Origin: Methanocella_A sp049676595
Lineage (GTDB): Archaea; Halobacteriota; Methanocellia; Methanocellales; Methanocellaceae
Direction: 5' to 3'
DNA: 64,000 bases
Assembly: GCF_049676595.1 (NCBI RefSeq)
Contig: NZ_CP187259.1
Coordinates: 62,001-126,000, forward strand
The first letter of the stretch is position 1. Each line of letters opens with the position of its first letter. Positions 1 to 8,878 of the stretch are shown here, one piece after another. The position numbers were made by a program, and so were the translations under genes. The notes below the pieces were generated by a model. That model was not told where the DNA came from. It saw only the letters and a list, made by a program, of their open reading frames with translations, and ran no database searches.

Positions 1-2
1 TG

Positions 3-116
3 TCCCAGCTGGTCACCGACTTCCCGGAGATCCTCGAGCTGGACATCAACCCGGTCAAGGTCTACGAGAAGGGCACCGGCTGCCTGGCACTGGACGCCAG
101 GATGACCATCACCTGA
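3..116 (+). CDS. ADP-forming acyl-CoA synthetase, ATP-grasp C-terminus (partial)
   Basis: Only the last 37 codons are in the window; the gene starts upstream. The segment contains ELDINPVKVYEKG followed by ALDARMTI, which matches the end of the ATP-grasp domain (beta part) of ADP-forming acetyl/acyl-CoA synthetases. In these enzymes acyl-CoA and ADP are converted to acid and ATP. Whether the gene encodes a fused alpha-beta protein or a separate beta subunit cannot be seen. Confidence 0.75.
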   Translation, partial: SQLVTDFPEILELDINPVKVYEKGTGCLALDARMTIT

Positions 117-175
117 GCTAGCTTAAAAATAGTGAGGTTGCCGTAGCGGCAACCCGCATACTTTTTTATCGCCTT

Positions 176-1282
176 TTACAGCAGCACCAGCATAGTCGAA
201 GTCTGGTTGAGGTGGCCGATGTACTCTTCGCCGTAGGTGCTGAAACCGGCGGTGGGCACGCCTGCGAACAGCTTTCCGTAAGCTTCGGCCTGCCCGGTCT
301 TCTCGAGCTCCATGGTCCTCAGGACACAGTGGAAGTTGATGATGCCGGTTATGGGGCCTGCTTCGTCACACCTCGCCTGCAGCACCTCTTGCGTGTCCTT
401 GATGATGTGGGTGGACTCCAGCAGCGATACTTCCATGCCCTCGGGGATGTTGCAGTAGAAGATGATACTATTGTTCTCCAGCCGCTGAGGGCTCCTTACG
501 TAAGGCTCGTCGTGGAGCATGATGCCGACGGGGTTGTGCATGAAGTAGTCTGGTACTTCAGCCACGGGCCTGCCAACCGCCTCTGCATAGGCGAGCGCTG
601 CCGGCTTGCCGTCGATCTCCGCCACCTCTCTGGCTGCCTCGTTGGCTTTGGTTACGACCAGCCGCTTATCGAGAACTTTGAAGCTCTGGGTCTTGATTAT
701 GTCGAAGCCGGCGTCCAGGTGCATGAGGGCCAGAAGAGCTGCATCGGTGTAGGCTTTCCCGCCCGCGTAGACCCGGGTGGCTTCGAACCTGAGGTCGTCG
801 CCGGCCGAGCCTCCGACGAAGGTGATATCGGTCAGATCGCCGATCTGGTCCATGACCCTCTCCTCGGCTCCGCTCAGGCCGTCGATCAGGACTATCCCGG
901 CGTACTTCCGGAGGTCCATATGGCTCAGCGGGGCCTTGAAGTGCTCTTCGAACTGCCGGAAAGCAGGCCGGACGTCCACCCGGTCCCGGAGGTTCTCGAC
1001 GACGGCGACCTGCAGGTCGCTCACGACCTCTTTGCCGAGCGCCAGGGCAACCACGGAGCGCCGGAGCATTTGCCCGCTGGTTATTTCGCCCGCGGTCGTA
1101 CAGCCAAACACCGTAGCATCCTCGAACGCGTCCTGCATCTGCCTGCTGACGGACTCGTCGAAGTGCGGCGAGGCAAAAAAGATCAGCGCCTTTGTCTCGA
1201 AGCCCTGGAGCTGGCCTGCGATATCGTTGACAGCCTCCTCTACCGAGTCCCTTGTAGAGTAGGCCGACTTCGCTTTCGTCAT
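176..1282 (-). CDS. FIST domain sensory protein
   Basis: A 368-residue soluble protein with a FIST_N region (about residues 30-220, including FGCTTAGEI near residue 60 and FVGGSAGDD near 155) followed by FIST_C (about 225-355, including the late GFSTYGEEY segment). FIST proteins are predicted small-ligand sensors, often linked to signal transduction. The full expected length is present. It lies convergent to the partial synthetase gene and divergent from the MscS gene. Ligand unknown. Confidence 0.85.
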   Translation of the reverse strand: MTKAKSAYSTRDSVEEAVNDIAGQLQGFETKALIFFASPHFDESVSRQMQDAFEDATVFGCTTAGEITSGQMLRRSVVALALGKEVVSDLQVAVVENLRDRVDVRPAFRQFEEHFKAPLSHMDLRKYAGIVLIDGLSGAEERVMDQIGDLTDITFVGGSAGDDLRFEATRVYAGGKAYTDAALLALMHLDAGFDIIKTQSFKVLDKRLVVTKANEAAREVAEIDGKPAALAYAEAVGRPVAEVPDYFMHNPVGIMLHDEPYVRSPQRLENNSIIFYCNIPEGMEVSLLESTHIIKDTQEVLQARCDEAGPITGIINFHCVLRTMELEKTGQAEAYGKLFAGVPTAGFSTYGEEYIGHLNQTSTMLVLL

Positions 1283-1378
1283 TTGAAAAAGGTTGCGATC
1301 CGATGCGTAATATAACTACCCTTACAGGTCGGTAATTATAAACGGCAATCCAGGCCACGGGCGGGCCGGAAGAAAGGA

Positions 1379-1386
1379 TTTATAAA
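1379..1386 (+). promoter_or_regulatory. TATA box of the MscS gene
   Basis: TTTATAAA lies about 40 bp before the ATG at 1423. A Shine-Dalgarno-like GGGTGA at 1413-1418 sits 4 nt before that ATG, so a short leader is expected. Confidence 0.55.
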
Positions 1387-1422
1387 TTCGTCCGTTACCT
1401 ATTGTAGATAAAGGGTGAACAT

Positions 1423-2169
1423 ATGATTAGCTCGGGATTGAAGGCACAGATCAAGTACATGATTGTCTCTATCCTGGTCATCGGCACTATTGTCGCCGTC
1501 CTCGCCATCCCGTTTTTCCGGCAGGAGCTGAGCGTTTATATTACTATCATCGCTTTAGGAGCGTCGCTGGCGCTGCAGAAGTACATCGCCAGCTTCGTAG
1601 GCCACTTCGTCATCCGGTGGTCCAGTACCTTCGACATCGGCGACCGCATCAGGATCGGCTCCATCAAGGGCGACGTCAGGCACGTCGGCCTGTTCCACAT
1701 CATCCTGGACGAGGTGGGCGACGACGAGAAAATGGGCGGAGAGCTTACCGGCCGGCTGCTCCACATCCCCAACCTCCTCGTGCTCGATCAGCCGGTCCTC
1801 AACTACTCTAAAGACTACTCGATTAAGGACAAGCTCATAGCCAGCGGGTACATCTTCGACGAGATCAGGATACCCCTCAAGCCCACAAGCGACGTCAAAC
1901 GGGCGGTCAAGATTTTAGAAGAGCTTCTCTGGGCGGAGAACTCGACCTTCATGAAGCAGGCCCAGAAAGTGTTCGGCGAAGACGAAGTGCCCAACTTCTT
2001 CCACGACCTGCAGAGCGGCCCCAAGATCACCATTCATATCGACGAGGAAAGGATATGGATCAAGGGCAGGTTCGTCACTACCATAAAGGCGAGGAACGAG
2101 CTCAAGACCAAGATCAGCCTGGAGTTCATAGAAAGGATACGGGGAGACACCAATATCCTCATTAACTAG
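1423..2169 (+). CDS. MscS family mechanosensitive ion channel
   Basis: A 248-residue membrane protein. One N-terminal hydrophobic helix (about 12-31) and a second membrane segment (about 37-60) that ends in the glycine/alanine-rich pore-helix pattern LGASLALQKYIASFVG are followed by the MscS beta domain (FDIGDRIRIG near residue 70, HIPNLLVLDQP near 117) and a C-terminal alpha/beta domain. Such channels release solutes on osmotic downshift. The protein is a short MscS form. A GGGTGA ribosome-binding site supports the start. Confidence 0.88.
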   Translation: MISSGLKAQIKYMIVSILVIGTIVAVLAIPFFRQELSVYITIIALGASLALQKYIASFVGHFVIRWSSTFDIGDRIRIGSIKGDVRHVGLFHIILDEVGDDEKMGGELTGRLLHIPNLLVLDQPVLNYSKDYSIKDKLIASGYIFDEIRIPLKPTSDVKRAVKILEELLWAENSTFMKQAQKVFGEDEVPNFFHDLQSGPKITIHIDEERIWIKGRFVTTIKARNELKTKISLEFIERIRGDTNILIN

Positions 2170-2255
2170 CGTGCATCTGCAGCGGCTCCGGCCGGCTGCA
2201 GGATCGCCCAAAGCTGTCGCCTATACATTTGGTAATTATATTGAAGGCACAAAAA

Positions 2256-2290
2256 CGTTATAACTCAACATTACCAGAGTTATGATAACG
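2256..2290. promoter_or_regulatory. Imperfect inverted repeat upstream of histidine kinase
   Basis: CGTTATAACT at 2256 faces AGTTATGATAACG ending at 2290, an imperfect dyad about 30 bp before the kinase GTG start. It may be an operator, but this rests only on symmetry and position. Confidence 0.25.
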
Positions 2291-2318
2291 ATAGACATGC
2301 ACTGGGGATTCGATCGTA

Positions 2319-3896
2319 GTGGCGGAAGGTACCGGTAGCTCTCGTCACGATGCAGCCGAAAGGGACGTTCTGCTCGACGAGCTGATCAGGCGGAACAAAG
2401 TTCTGGAAGAGCGGCTGCTCGCCAAAGAAGAAGAGCTTCAGGCGGTTCAGAAGGAACGGGTAGCCCAAAACGAAGAGCTGCGCTCCCACTGCGAAGCGCT
2501 TGAGAAGGTTACCCTATCGCTACACGAGAGCGAGGAACACCTGCACAAGGCCCAGAAGCTGGCCCACCTGGGCAGCTGGGTGTGGGACGTGGAGACCGGC
2601 AAGCAAGTCTGGTCTGCCGAAAGGTACAGGATATTCGGCGTCACCCCGGGGGAAATCGAGCCTTCCTACGATATTTCTATGAGCTTCATACACCCGTCTG
2701 ACCGCCCGAAGGTAGAGAACGCTCTGGGCGAGGCCTTGAAAGGTATAAAGCCCTTCGACATGGAGTACCGACTTGTCAGAAAGGATGGTACGGTCAGACA
2801 TGTCCACAGCATGTGTTCAGTGGTCTACGATACGGGTGGCAGACCGATCAAAGTGCATGGAATAGGCCAGGACATCACCGAGCAAAAAAAGGCCCTGGAC
2901 AGGCTGCGACAGTTGTCGTGGGTGGTGGAGCAAAGCCCGGCGGCCGTCGTGATCACCGATCTGAACGGAAAGATCGAGTACGTGAACCGCAAGTTCACCC
3001 AGCTCACCGGCTATTCGCAGGAGGAGGTTATCGGCCATAACCACAAGGCCTTCTTAAAGCCGGGGGAAAGCCTCCAGACATTCTTCGTGAAGCTGTGGAA
3101 CACCATCCTGACCGGCAGAGTCCGGCGGGGCGAGTTCCAGAACAGGAACAAAAACGGCGAACCGTACTGGGAGTCCGTGCTGATATCGCCCGTGAAGGAC
3201 GACTTAGGCATCATCAAGTACTTCGTGGTGATCGGCGAGGACATCACCGAGCGTAAAAGGGCAGAGGAAAAGATCAAAGCCTCGCTGAAAGAGAAAGAGG
3301 TCCTGCTGAAAGAGGTCAACCACAGGGTGAAGAATAACCTCCAGATAATCACGAGTCTGCTCAGCCTTCAGTCCGGCCGCTTACACGATCAAAGGGACCT
3401 CGAGCTGTTCAGGGAGGCGCAGAACCGCGTTAAGACCATGGCGATGATCCACGAAATGCTGTACCGGTCCAGGGACCTGTCGAAGATAAACGCGGCCGAC
3501 TACGTCAGAAGCCTGACCGCCAGCCTGTTAAAATCTTACAGCACCGCCCCCGGCACCATCGGCCTGACGATGGAGATCGAGGAGATCTCGCTGGACATCG
3601 ACTCGATCGTGCCGCTCGGGCTCATCGTCAACGAGCTGGTGACCAACGCCCTCAAATACGCTTTCCCGGACAGACGAAAAGGGGAAATAAAGGTGGCTTT
3701 GAGGAAAGTCGATCAGACGGTGACGCTCCTCGTCGGCGACGACGGCATCGGCCTGCCAGCAGGCTTCGACGCCCGGAAAGCCAGCGGCCTCGGGCTCGAG
3801 CTGGTAGAATCGCTGACAGCCCAGCTAAACGGGACCTTAGAGCTGGATACTGCCCGCGGGACCTCGTTCAAGATCAGCTTCGCAGAGTCACCTTAG
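2319..3896 (+). CDS. PAS-domain sensor histidine kinase (HisKA_2 type)
   Basis: A 525-residue cytoplasmic kinase with no membrane segments. The order is an N-terminal coiled coil (about 15-70), a PAS/PAC domain (about 75-185), a second PAS/PAC domain (about 195-315), a HisKA_2 dimerisation box with the phosphoacceptor in EVNHRVKNNLQI near residue 335, and an ATPase domain with VNELVTNALKYAF and a GDDGIGLP loop. This architecture is common in methanogens, where partners are often single-domain response regulators; none is adjacent. The GTG start at 2319 is assumed and poorly supported. Confidence 0.88.
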   Translation: MAEGTGSSRHDAAERDVLLDELIRRNKVLEERLLAKEEELQAVQKERVAQNEELRSHCEALEKVTLSLHESEEHLHKAQKLAHLGSWVWDVETGKQVWSAERYRIFGVTPGEIEPSYDISMSFIHPSDRPKVENALGEALKGIKPFDMEYRLVRKDGTVRHVHSMCSVVYDTGGRPIKVHGIGQDITEQKKALDRLRQLSWVVEQSPAAVVITDLNGKIEYVNRKFTQLTGYSQEEVIGHNHKAFLKPGESLQTFFVKLWNTILTGRVRRGEFQNRNKNGEPYWESVLISPVKDDLGIIKYFVVIGEDITERKRAEEKIKASLKEKEVLLKEVNHRVKNNLQIITSLLSLQSGRLHDQRDLELFREAQNRVKTMAMIHEMLYRSRDLSKINAADYVRSLTASLLKSYSTAPGTIGLTMEIEEISLDIDSIVPLGLIVNELVTNALKYAFPDRRKGEIKVALRKVDQTVTLLVGDDGIGLPAGFDARKASGLGLELVESLTAQLNGTLELDTARGTSFKISFAESP

Positions 3897-3930
3897 CCAG
3901 TTACAGCCTTCGGGCAGGGAGTCTGTCAGG

Positions 3931-4500
3931 CTACCTGACCGTTTTCAGCTTATTCTCGTACCACTGCCTGAACTCCAGCAGTGCTCTGCACCTGTGGCTG
4001 ACCTCGTTCTTCTGCTCCACAGTCATCTCCCCTACGGGGTACTGGCGGTAGGAGAAGATCGGGTCGTACCCAAAGCCTTCCTTGCCCACCTCTTCGGTCA
4101 GCAGGTCGCCCCACCAGATGCCGGTGAACACCGTGGGCTCCTCGCCGGGGGCGCAGTACGCCACGCAGGAGCGGAACTCCGCCCTGCGGCCTTTCACGCC
4201 CTCCATCAGCTTGAGAATGCCCTTGTTGCCGAGGGTCTGCTGGACGTATGCAGAATAGGGTCCCGGGAAGCCGTTCAGGGCGTCGATGAACAGCCCGGAG
4301 TCCTCGACGATGACGGGCTTGTCCAGCTCGACAGAGCAGTACCTGGCCCCGTACGCCGCTATCTTAGAGAGGTCGTCCTCCTGCAGCTCCGGATAAGTCA
4401 TGTCGATCTGCTCGAGGTTGAAATGCTCCCGGAAGAGGGCCTGGGCTTCCCTGAACTTGCCTGCGTTGTGGGTGACAAAATAAAGTGTAGGTTTCTGCAT
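3931..4500 (-). CDS. HAM1/RdgB-type non-canonical purine NTP pyrophosphatase
   Basis: Hydrolyses inosine, xanthosine and similar abnormal nucleoside triphosphates to monophosphates, keeping them out of DNA and RNA. The protein (189 residues from the chosen ATG at 4500) starts with the family signature THNAGKFREA (residues 10-19), then VEDSGLF near 70, GFGYDPIF near 150 and SHRCRAL near the end. An upstream in-frame start would add 15 residues before the first beta strand and is less likely. It lies convergent to the kinase gene. Confidence 0.85.
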   Translation of the reverse strand: MQKPTLYFVTHNAGKFREAQALFREHFNLEQIDMTYPELQEDDLSKIAAYGARYCSVELDKPVIVEDSGLFIDALNGFPGPYSAYVQQTLGNKGILKLMEGVKGRRAEFRSCVAYCAPGEEPTVFTGIWWGDLLTEEVGKEGFGYDPIFSYRQYPVGEMTVEQKNEVSHRCRALLEFRQWYENKLKTVR

Positions 4501-4629
4501 AGTAGCTACATGGACTCCTGTGGAAAAAATTGTTTCGATAGGCACTGCCGGATAGATATATAATTATATAAGAGTAATATGAAATTAGCCGGCGAGCCAT
4601 TCTGGCTGCCGCAGGCAGGGATGTTATTT

Positions 4630-5811
4630 ATGAAGACCGAGATCAGGCCCGGTATCTACTGGGTAGGAGCCATCGACTGGGACTTGCGGGACTTCCACGG
4701 GTACACCACCCCAAAAGGCTCGACATATAACGCCTACCTCATCGTGGACGAGAAGGTGGCGCTGGTCGACACCGTCAAGGAGCCGTTCAAGGACGAGCTG
4801 CTATCGCGAATATCGGAGATCTTAGACCCCGCCAGGATCGACTACCTGATCGTAAACCACCTGGAGAGAGACCACTTCGGCTCGTTCGCCGGCGTCATGG
4901 AGGTGGCGAAGAATGCACAGGTCTATTCAGGGGAACGGGGCAGCAAGGGCATCGTGGACGTCTACGGAGAGCGGTGGCCGGTGACCGCGGTGAAGACCGG
5001 CAGCACCCTCAGCCTCGGCAAGAAGACACTACGCTTCGTCGAAACACCCATGCTGCACTGGCCGGACAGCATGATGACCTACCTGGAAGAAGACAAAGTC
5101 CTGCTGTCCAGCGACGCTTTCGGCCAGCACGTGGCCTCGTCCGAACGGTTCGACAGGGACGCGAGCTTCGACCCGTTGGATGACGCGAAGATCTACTACG
5201 CCAACATCCTCATGCCTTTCTCGATGCTGATCCAGGGCTTGCTAGGCAAACTGCCTGGGCTCAACCTCAACCCCGAGGTCATCGCCCCGGATCACGGCAT
5301 CATCTGGACTGACCCGGGGAAGATCATCGAAGCCTACGGCCGGTGGTCGAAATTCGAGGCCAGGCCCAAAGTGGTCATCGCCTACGATACCATGTGGGGC
5401 AGCACCGAGAAGATGGCTCACCTGCTCGCCGAAGGAGTGATGGACGAGGGGGGAGTCGAGGTGAAGTTCTACAACATCCGCAAGTCTACGAATAGCGAGA
5501 TCGTCAGCGAGATACAGGACGCAAAAGCCGTGTTACTCGGCTCCGCCACGCTGAACAACGGCATCTTCCCGCCGGTCGGAGGCTTCCTGTACTACCTCAA
5601 AGGCCTCAGGCCCCAGAAGAAGATCGCCATGGGCTTCGGCTCGTTCGGCTGGATGGGAGGCGCGGTCAAAGAGATCACCGCCCGGCTCAAAGAGACAGAC
5701 ATGGAAGTCCTGGACGGGCTGGAGATCAGGTACCCGGCCACTAAAGCTCAGGTGGAACAGTGCCGGGAGACAGGCAGGATGATCGCCAGGAAAGTCAAAG
5801 GAGGCCAGTAA
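4630..5811 (+). CDS. fprA: FprA-type A-type flavoprotein (F420H2:O2 oxidoreductase or NO reductase)
   Basis: A 393-residue two-domain protein. The N-terminal metallo-beta-lactamase-like domain carries the di-iron ligands HLERDH, LHWPD, SSDAFG and PDHGIIW. The C-terminal flavodoxin domain contains AYDTMWGSTEKMA. In methanogens this family reduces O2 to water with F420H2, or reduces NO. The start at 4630 (MKTEIRPG) matches family N-termini; an in-frame ATG at 4579 would add 17 atypical residues. A rubredoxin-like gene follows after 4 bp, supporting an oxygen-defence operon. Confidence 0.9.
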   Translation: MKTEIRPGIYWVGAIDWDLRDFHGYTTPKGSTYNAYLIVDEKVALVDTVKEPFKDELLSRISEILDPARIDYLIVNHLERDHFGSFAGVMEVAKNAQVYSGERGSKGIVDVYGERWPVTAVKTGSTLSLGKKTLRFVETPMLHWPDSMMTYLEEDKVLLSSDAFGQHVASSERFDRDASFDPLDDAKIYYANILMPFSMLIQGLLGKLPGLNLNPEVIAPDHGIIWTDPGKIIEAYGRWSKFEARPKVVIAYDTMWGSTEKMAHLLAEGVMDEGGVEVKFYNIRKSTNSEIVSEIQDAKAVLLGSATLNNGIFPPVGGFLYYLKGLRPQKKIAMGFGSFGWMGGAVKEITARLKETDMEVLDGLEIRYPATKAQVEQCRETGRMIARKVKGGQ

Positions 5812-5815
5812 AAAG

Positions 5816-5923
5816 ATGAAATGGATGTGCAAAGTCTGCGGTTACATACACGAGGGTGAGGAGCCCCCTGAAATATGTCCCATATGCGGAGCGCCGGCGG
5901 AAGAGTTTGTGCAGGTGCCGTAA
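5816..5923 (+). CDS. Small rubredoxin-like iron protein
   Basis: A 35-residue protein made almost entirely of two CxxC knuckles, CKVCGY and CPICGAP, about 19 residues apart. This matches the rubredoxin-like domain found at the end of rubrerythrins more than a full 52-residue rubredoxin. It starts 4 bp after fprA, so it is probably co-transcribed and may donate electrons to FprA or a similar oxygen or peroxide reductase. The partner is inferred from the context. Confidence 0.8.
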   Translation: MKWMCKVCGYIHEGEEPPEICPICGAPAEEFVQVP

Positions 5924-5972
5924 TAAAAAAGCAGGGGCAGTAATTTTATTTTTGCCCCCACATCTCTGGCTT

Positions 5973-7199
5973 TCAGGCCCCGAACTTCTTGGTCCTGTTG
6001 ATCAGGTCCATGGCGATATTCATGACGTCCATGCCCCTGATCCGGCACAGTCCGCCCTTGTGGGCGACGAGCTCGGTGTACCGCTGGACTTCGTCGACCC
6101 TGACGCCCGGGCCGTTCATCAGGATGGGCACGGGGTCTGCGGAGTGATCTTTCAGCGTTACGGGGGTGCTGTGGTCGACGGTGACGATGATCAGGGTGTC
6201 CTTCAGGCTCTTGAGCGGCTCGAAGGCAACGTCCACCGCCTCCAGGAACTTCACCTTTCTCTCGAAGCTGCCGTCGTGGCCCGCCTCGTCGGCGCCCTTG
6301 ATGTTCAGCAGCACGAAGTCGTGGGTCTGCAGCGCCTCGAGAGCCTTGTTTACCTTGACACCGATCCGCTTGACAGGCTCCATGCTTTCCATGCCGCTGA
6401 CGGTGAGGTGCTCCAGGCCGCACATCTTGCCTATCCCGATAATCAGGCCGGCGTTGGCCACTACTGCTGCTTTCATGCCGTGCTTCTCGGGGAAAGGCGG
6501 TATGTGAGGCACTTCCCCGGCTCCCCTGATGAGGATGACGTTGCCTGCCGGCAGGCCCTTTTTGCGGCGCTCGACGTTGACCGGGCTCTGGTCGATGGCT
6601 TCCAGCACCTGCTTCGAGACGCTGTTCACAATTTCAGCCGTCCGCTTCGCCTCGGGCGAGTCGTCGGTCGCATGGCACTCCTTGACGGGCAGGCCCTCTT
6701 TCTTCGGGTCGGTGTCCGTGATCGCGGCGGAGAGCCCTTTACCCCGGAGCACTAAAGCAGCACGGTGGCCGGTAGAGCGCTTGAAGATGACCTCGACGCC
6801 CGGCACTTTGACCTTCTCGTTGATGGCTTTCGCCAGCTCGTCCGTGTCCTCGATGCGGCCGGCTCTGCGATCAGTCACTTTGCCGCCCTCTACGGTAGCA
6901 AAATTACACCTGAAAGCGATATCCCCGCCCTTGACCTCGATGCCCACCCCGGCGGCCTCGAAGGGGCCCCTGCCTGTGTAGTACTTGTATGGGTCGTACC
7001 CGAGGATGGCCAGGTGAGAGGTGTCCGAGCCCGGCCGGATGCCCGGAGCGATCGTGTCCATGATACCGCTGATGCCGCCGAAAGCGAGCGCATCCATGTT
7101 AGGAGTGACCGCATGGGCGAGCGGAGTAGTGCCGTTGACAGGACGATCTGACGCCCCGTCCAGCACGATGAGCAAAATTTTACTAGCCACGTCTGACAT
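5973..7199 (-). CDS. apgM: 2,3-bisphosphoglycerate-independent phosphoglycerate mutase, archaeal
   Basis: Interconverts 3- and 2-phosphoglycerate in glycolysis and gluconeogenesis. The protein (408 residues) has the alkaline-phosphatase-fold start ILLIVLDGASDRP, the serine nucleophile region SDTSHLAILGYDP near residue 60, the TGRGPFEAAG segment, and late metal-binding motifs such as KGADEAGHDG and TVDHSTP. The ATG at 7199 was chosen because the alternative start adds nine residues not seen in relatives. Confidence 0.93.
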   Translation of the reverse strand: MSDVASKILLIVLDGASDRPVNGTTPLAHAVTPNMDALAFGGISGIMDTIAPGIRPGSDTSHLAILGYDPYKYYTGRGPFEAAGVGIEVKGGDIAFRCNFATVEGGKVTDRRAGRIEDTDELAKAINEKVKVPGVEVIFKRSTGHRAALVLRGKGLSAAITDTDPKKEGLPVKECHATDDSPEAKRTAEIVNSVSKQVLEAIDQSPVNVERRKKGLPAGNVILIRGAGEVPHIPPFPEKHGMKAAVVANAGLIIGIGKMCGLEHLTVSGMESMEPVKRIGVKVNKALEALQTHDFVLLNIKGADEAGHDGSFERKVKFLEAVDVAFEPLKSLKDTLIIVTVDHSTPVTLKDHSADPVPILMNGPGVRVDEVQRYTELVAHKGGLCRIRGMDVMNIAMDLINRTKKFGA

Positions 7200-7369
7200 A
7201 GAAATCATACATAAATGGCCTGCCATGTATAAATAATTGTGAACCCGGTTGGCTGTATAATAAACAATTTATGTGAATAAAACAGGCCGGTGTTACCGGG
7301 TTTATAAACCGATATAAGTAAATTTTTGTAACAATATGCTTTTATATGTTTTATTCTAATAGGCTAGTG

Positions 7370-7774
7370 ATGAACCTCCTGGACAACTTGACCAAGGAAA
7401 AGATAGAAGACAAAGTGGACATGGTGTTTAAGGATATCAGGAACGCGAAGACTCCGGAGGAGATCGTGCCGCTCCTGGTAGAGCTATCCGAGTTCATCGA
7501 CCGGGAGAACCTGACACCCGAGCAGCTCGAGGAGCTGAAAGGCATGGGAACCAGAGCGATGGCGAAGCACAGCCGCATGGAGATGCTCAACAACATCGGC
7601 GCCGTCATCTCGATCGTCACCGCCAGCATGATAGCCGGATCGGCGATCACCATCATGTACTACCTGCTCACGACAGGCATAGACAGCCCCGCCGCAATCC
7701 TGCTCACGCCGCTGGCGCTGCTGCCGGTTTACCTGCTGTACTATGGCAAGACCCAGAAGTGGTTTAGCGAATAG
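7370..7774 (+). CDS. Hypothetical small membrane protein
   Basis: The protein has 134 residues from the ATG at 7370. The first 70 are charged and helical (likely coiled coil), followed by two hydrophobic helices (about 75-100 and 106-125) and a short charged tail. No family was recognised. The AT-rich 170 bp before it holds several TATA-like stretches (for example TTTATAAACC near 7300). The topology suggests a membrane-anchored protein with a cytoplasmic helical domain. Confidence 0.65.
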   Translation: MNLLDNLTKEKIEDKVDMVFKDIRNAKTPEEIVPLLVELSEFIDRENLTPEQLEELKGMGTRAMAKHSRMEMLNNIGAVISIVTASMIAGSAITIMYYLLTTGIDSPAAILLTPLALLPVYLLYYGKTQKWFSE

Positions 7775-7826
7775 AGCCGGATAAACCATATCCCTTTTTA
7801 AGCTATCCTTGTGCACGGGAACGCTG

Positions 7827-7998
7827 ACGATCGCTGCGCTGTGCCAGGATCACAGATTACGACAGATTGCGCAAATGACACAGATTACTATGGGATAAAA
7901 ATCGATAAACATGCAATCACCTTCATTGTTATCGAATAGTATCTGTGGAATCTGTGTCATCTGTCGTAATCTGTGATCTGGCACAGCGCAGCGTTCGT
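7827..7998. repeat. Family A inverted-repeat element, copy A1
   Basis: This fills the gap between a membrane-protein gene and the DUF99 gene. The ends are near-perfect inverted repeats: ACGATCGCTGCGCTGTGCCAG going in and CTGGCACAGCGCAGCGTTCGT going out, continued inward by CACAGATTACGACAG versus CTGTCGTAATCTGTG. CACAGATT words recur inside each arm. The centre (about 7895-7935) is AT-rich and unique. A further degenerate CAACGCAGCGTTCGTT follows at about 8035-8053. No open frame of note. Confidence 0.85.
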
Positions 7999-8067
7999 AT
8001 TGCTGTCTCACGTTATATGAGCAATCTGAAACGCACAACGCAGCGTTCGTTATCGTTCTCACCCGGC

Positions 8068-8646
8068 TCAAGCCCGCTTGCTCGATTCCCCGAGCACGAT
8101 GCCGGTAGATATCAGGTGGGCCATCCGTAACGGCTCGGGCAGCCTGCTGTGGACGGCGGTGGCTGCTACGATTTCTGCCGCGTCGACGGGTTCTATGCCT
8201 TTGCACTGGATGTATACGGGGTGACCTCTCCAGGGGGTCTGTACTTCTGTAATAGGCCCTGCGTTCAGGATGGCCTGGTACCGTCGTTCCGGGTCGGGGA
8301 GGTTGTCCAGCGCCGCCCGGATGCCGGCCATATCGGGGGCCCGCCTCATGACGGCGATGACAGGCAGTGCCGTTGCCCGGTGTAGCTCCTGAATGTCGAC
8401 GACGTTGAAGCCGCCGAAGGTGACGCCGTTCAGCATGACGATCCGGATCTGGCCGTAGTGCTTGCTTCCTGTGATCATGGCGGCCAGGCGCTCGTTCGCG
8501 TTGGTGCCGTCTCTGTCGATGTAAGAGCGGAGTACGCCGTCGAGCCATCCTCCTCCCCTCATCAGTGCCCCGACGACCAGGATGCTGTCGGACAGGAGGG
8601 GCGAGTCGTCGATGCCGAGGATCCGGATCTCAGGTTTCAGGTGCAA
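8068..8646 (-). CDS. DUF99 family protein
   Basis: A 192-residue protein matching the archaeal DUF99 (UPF0215, endonuclease dU-like) family: early IRILGIDDSPL, GGGWLDGVLRSYI near residue 33, LNGVTFGGFNVVD near 71, and a C-terminal MAHLISTGIVLGES. Some database entries relate the fold to endonuclease V; the biochemical function remains uncertain. A family A repeat lies just beyond its 3' end. It is divergent from the universal stress protein gene. Confidence 0.8.
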   Translation of the reverse strand: MHLKPEIRILGIDDSPLLSDSILVVGALMRGGGWLDGVLRSYIDRDGTNANERLAAMITGSKHYGQIRIVMLNGVTFGGFNVVDIQELHRATALPVIAVMRRAPDMAGIRAALDNLPDPERRYQAILNAGPITEVQTPWRGHPVYIQCKGIEPVDAAEIVAATAVHSRLPEPLRMAHLISTGIVLGESSKRA

Positions 8647-8878
8647 GCGCCAGCCACCTCTTTTCCAGATACGGTGCCGGGCCGGGCGTCCGGCGGGCCG
8701 GGCAGAAGATAATTCCGGGCAGCTTTACAGCGATCACTGTTGGCTTCCGGACATTAAGACTGAGAAGGATAAGCCTGCAAACCATGAGTAAACCCGCCCG
8801 CCTGAACCCCGCCGGCGAGGCATCTTTTTTTGTATCTGGCGGGCCAAGCTATAATATTTTGCCCGCCGAAATTTTTCC
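8647..8878. other. Divergent intergenic region with TATA-flanking dyad
   Basis: This 232 bp gap separates DUF99 (minus) from uspA-like (plus). A CTATAATATTTT box at about 8849-8860 lies about 20-28 bp before the GTG at 8879, so the plus-strand transcript is probably nearly leaderless. GGCGGGC (8838-8844) and GCCCGCC (8861-8867) flank the box as an inverted pair. Nothing else is recognisable. Confidence 0.4.

Noticed and set aside
666..1358. Arg/Gly-rich frame overlapping the FIST gene
   Set aside because: Out-of-frame shadow of the FIST coding sequence in GC-rich DNA.
7827..7998. Insertion sequence with transposase
   Set aside because: No transposase or long open frame inside or near any family A, C, D or E repeat; all are under 700 bp and non-coding.
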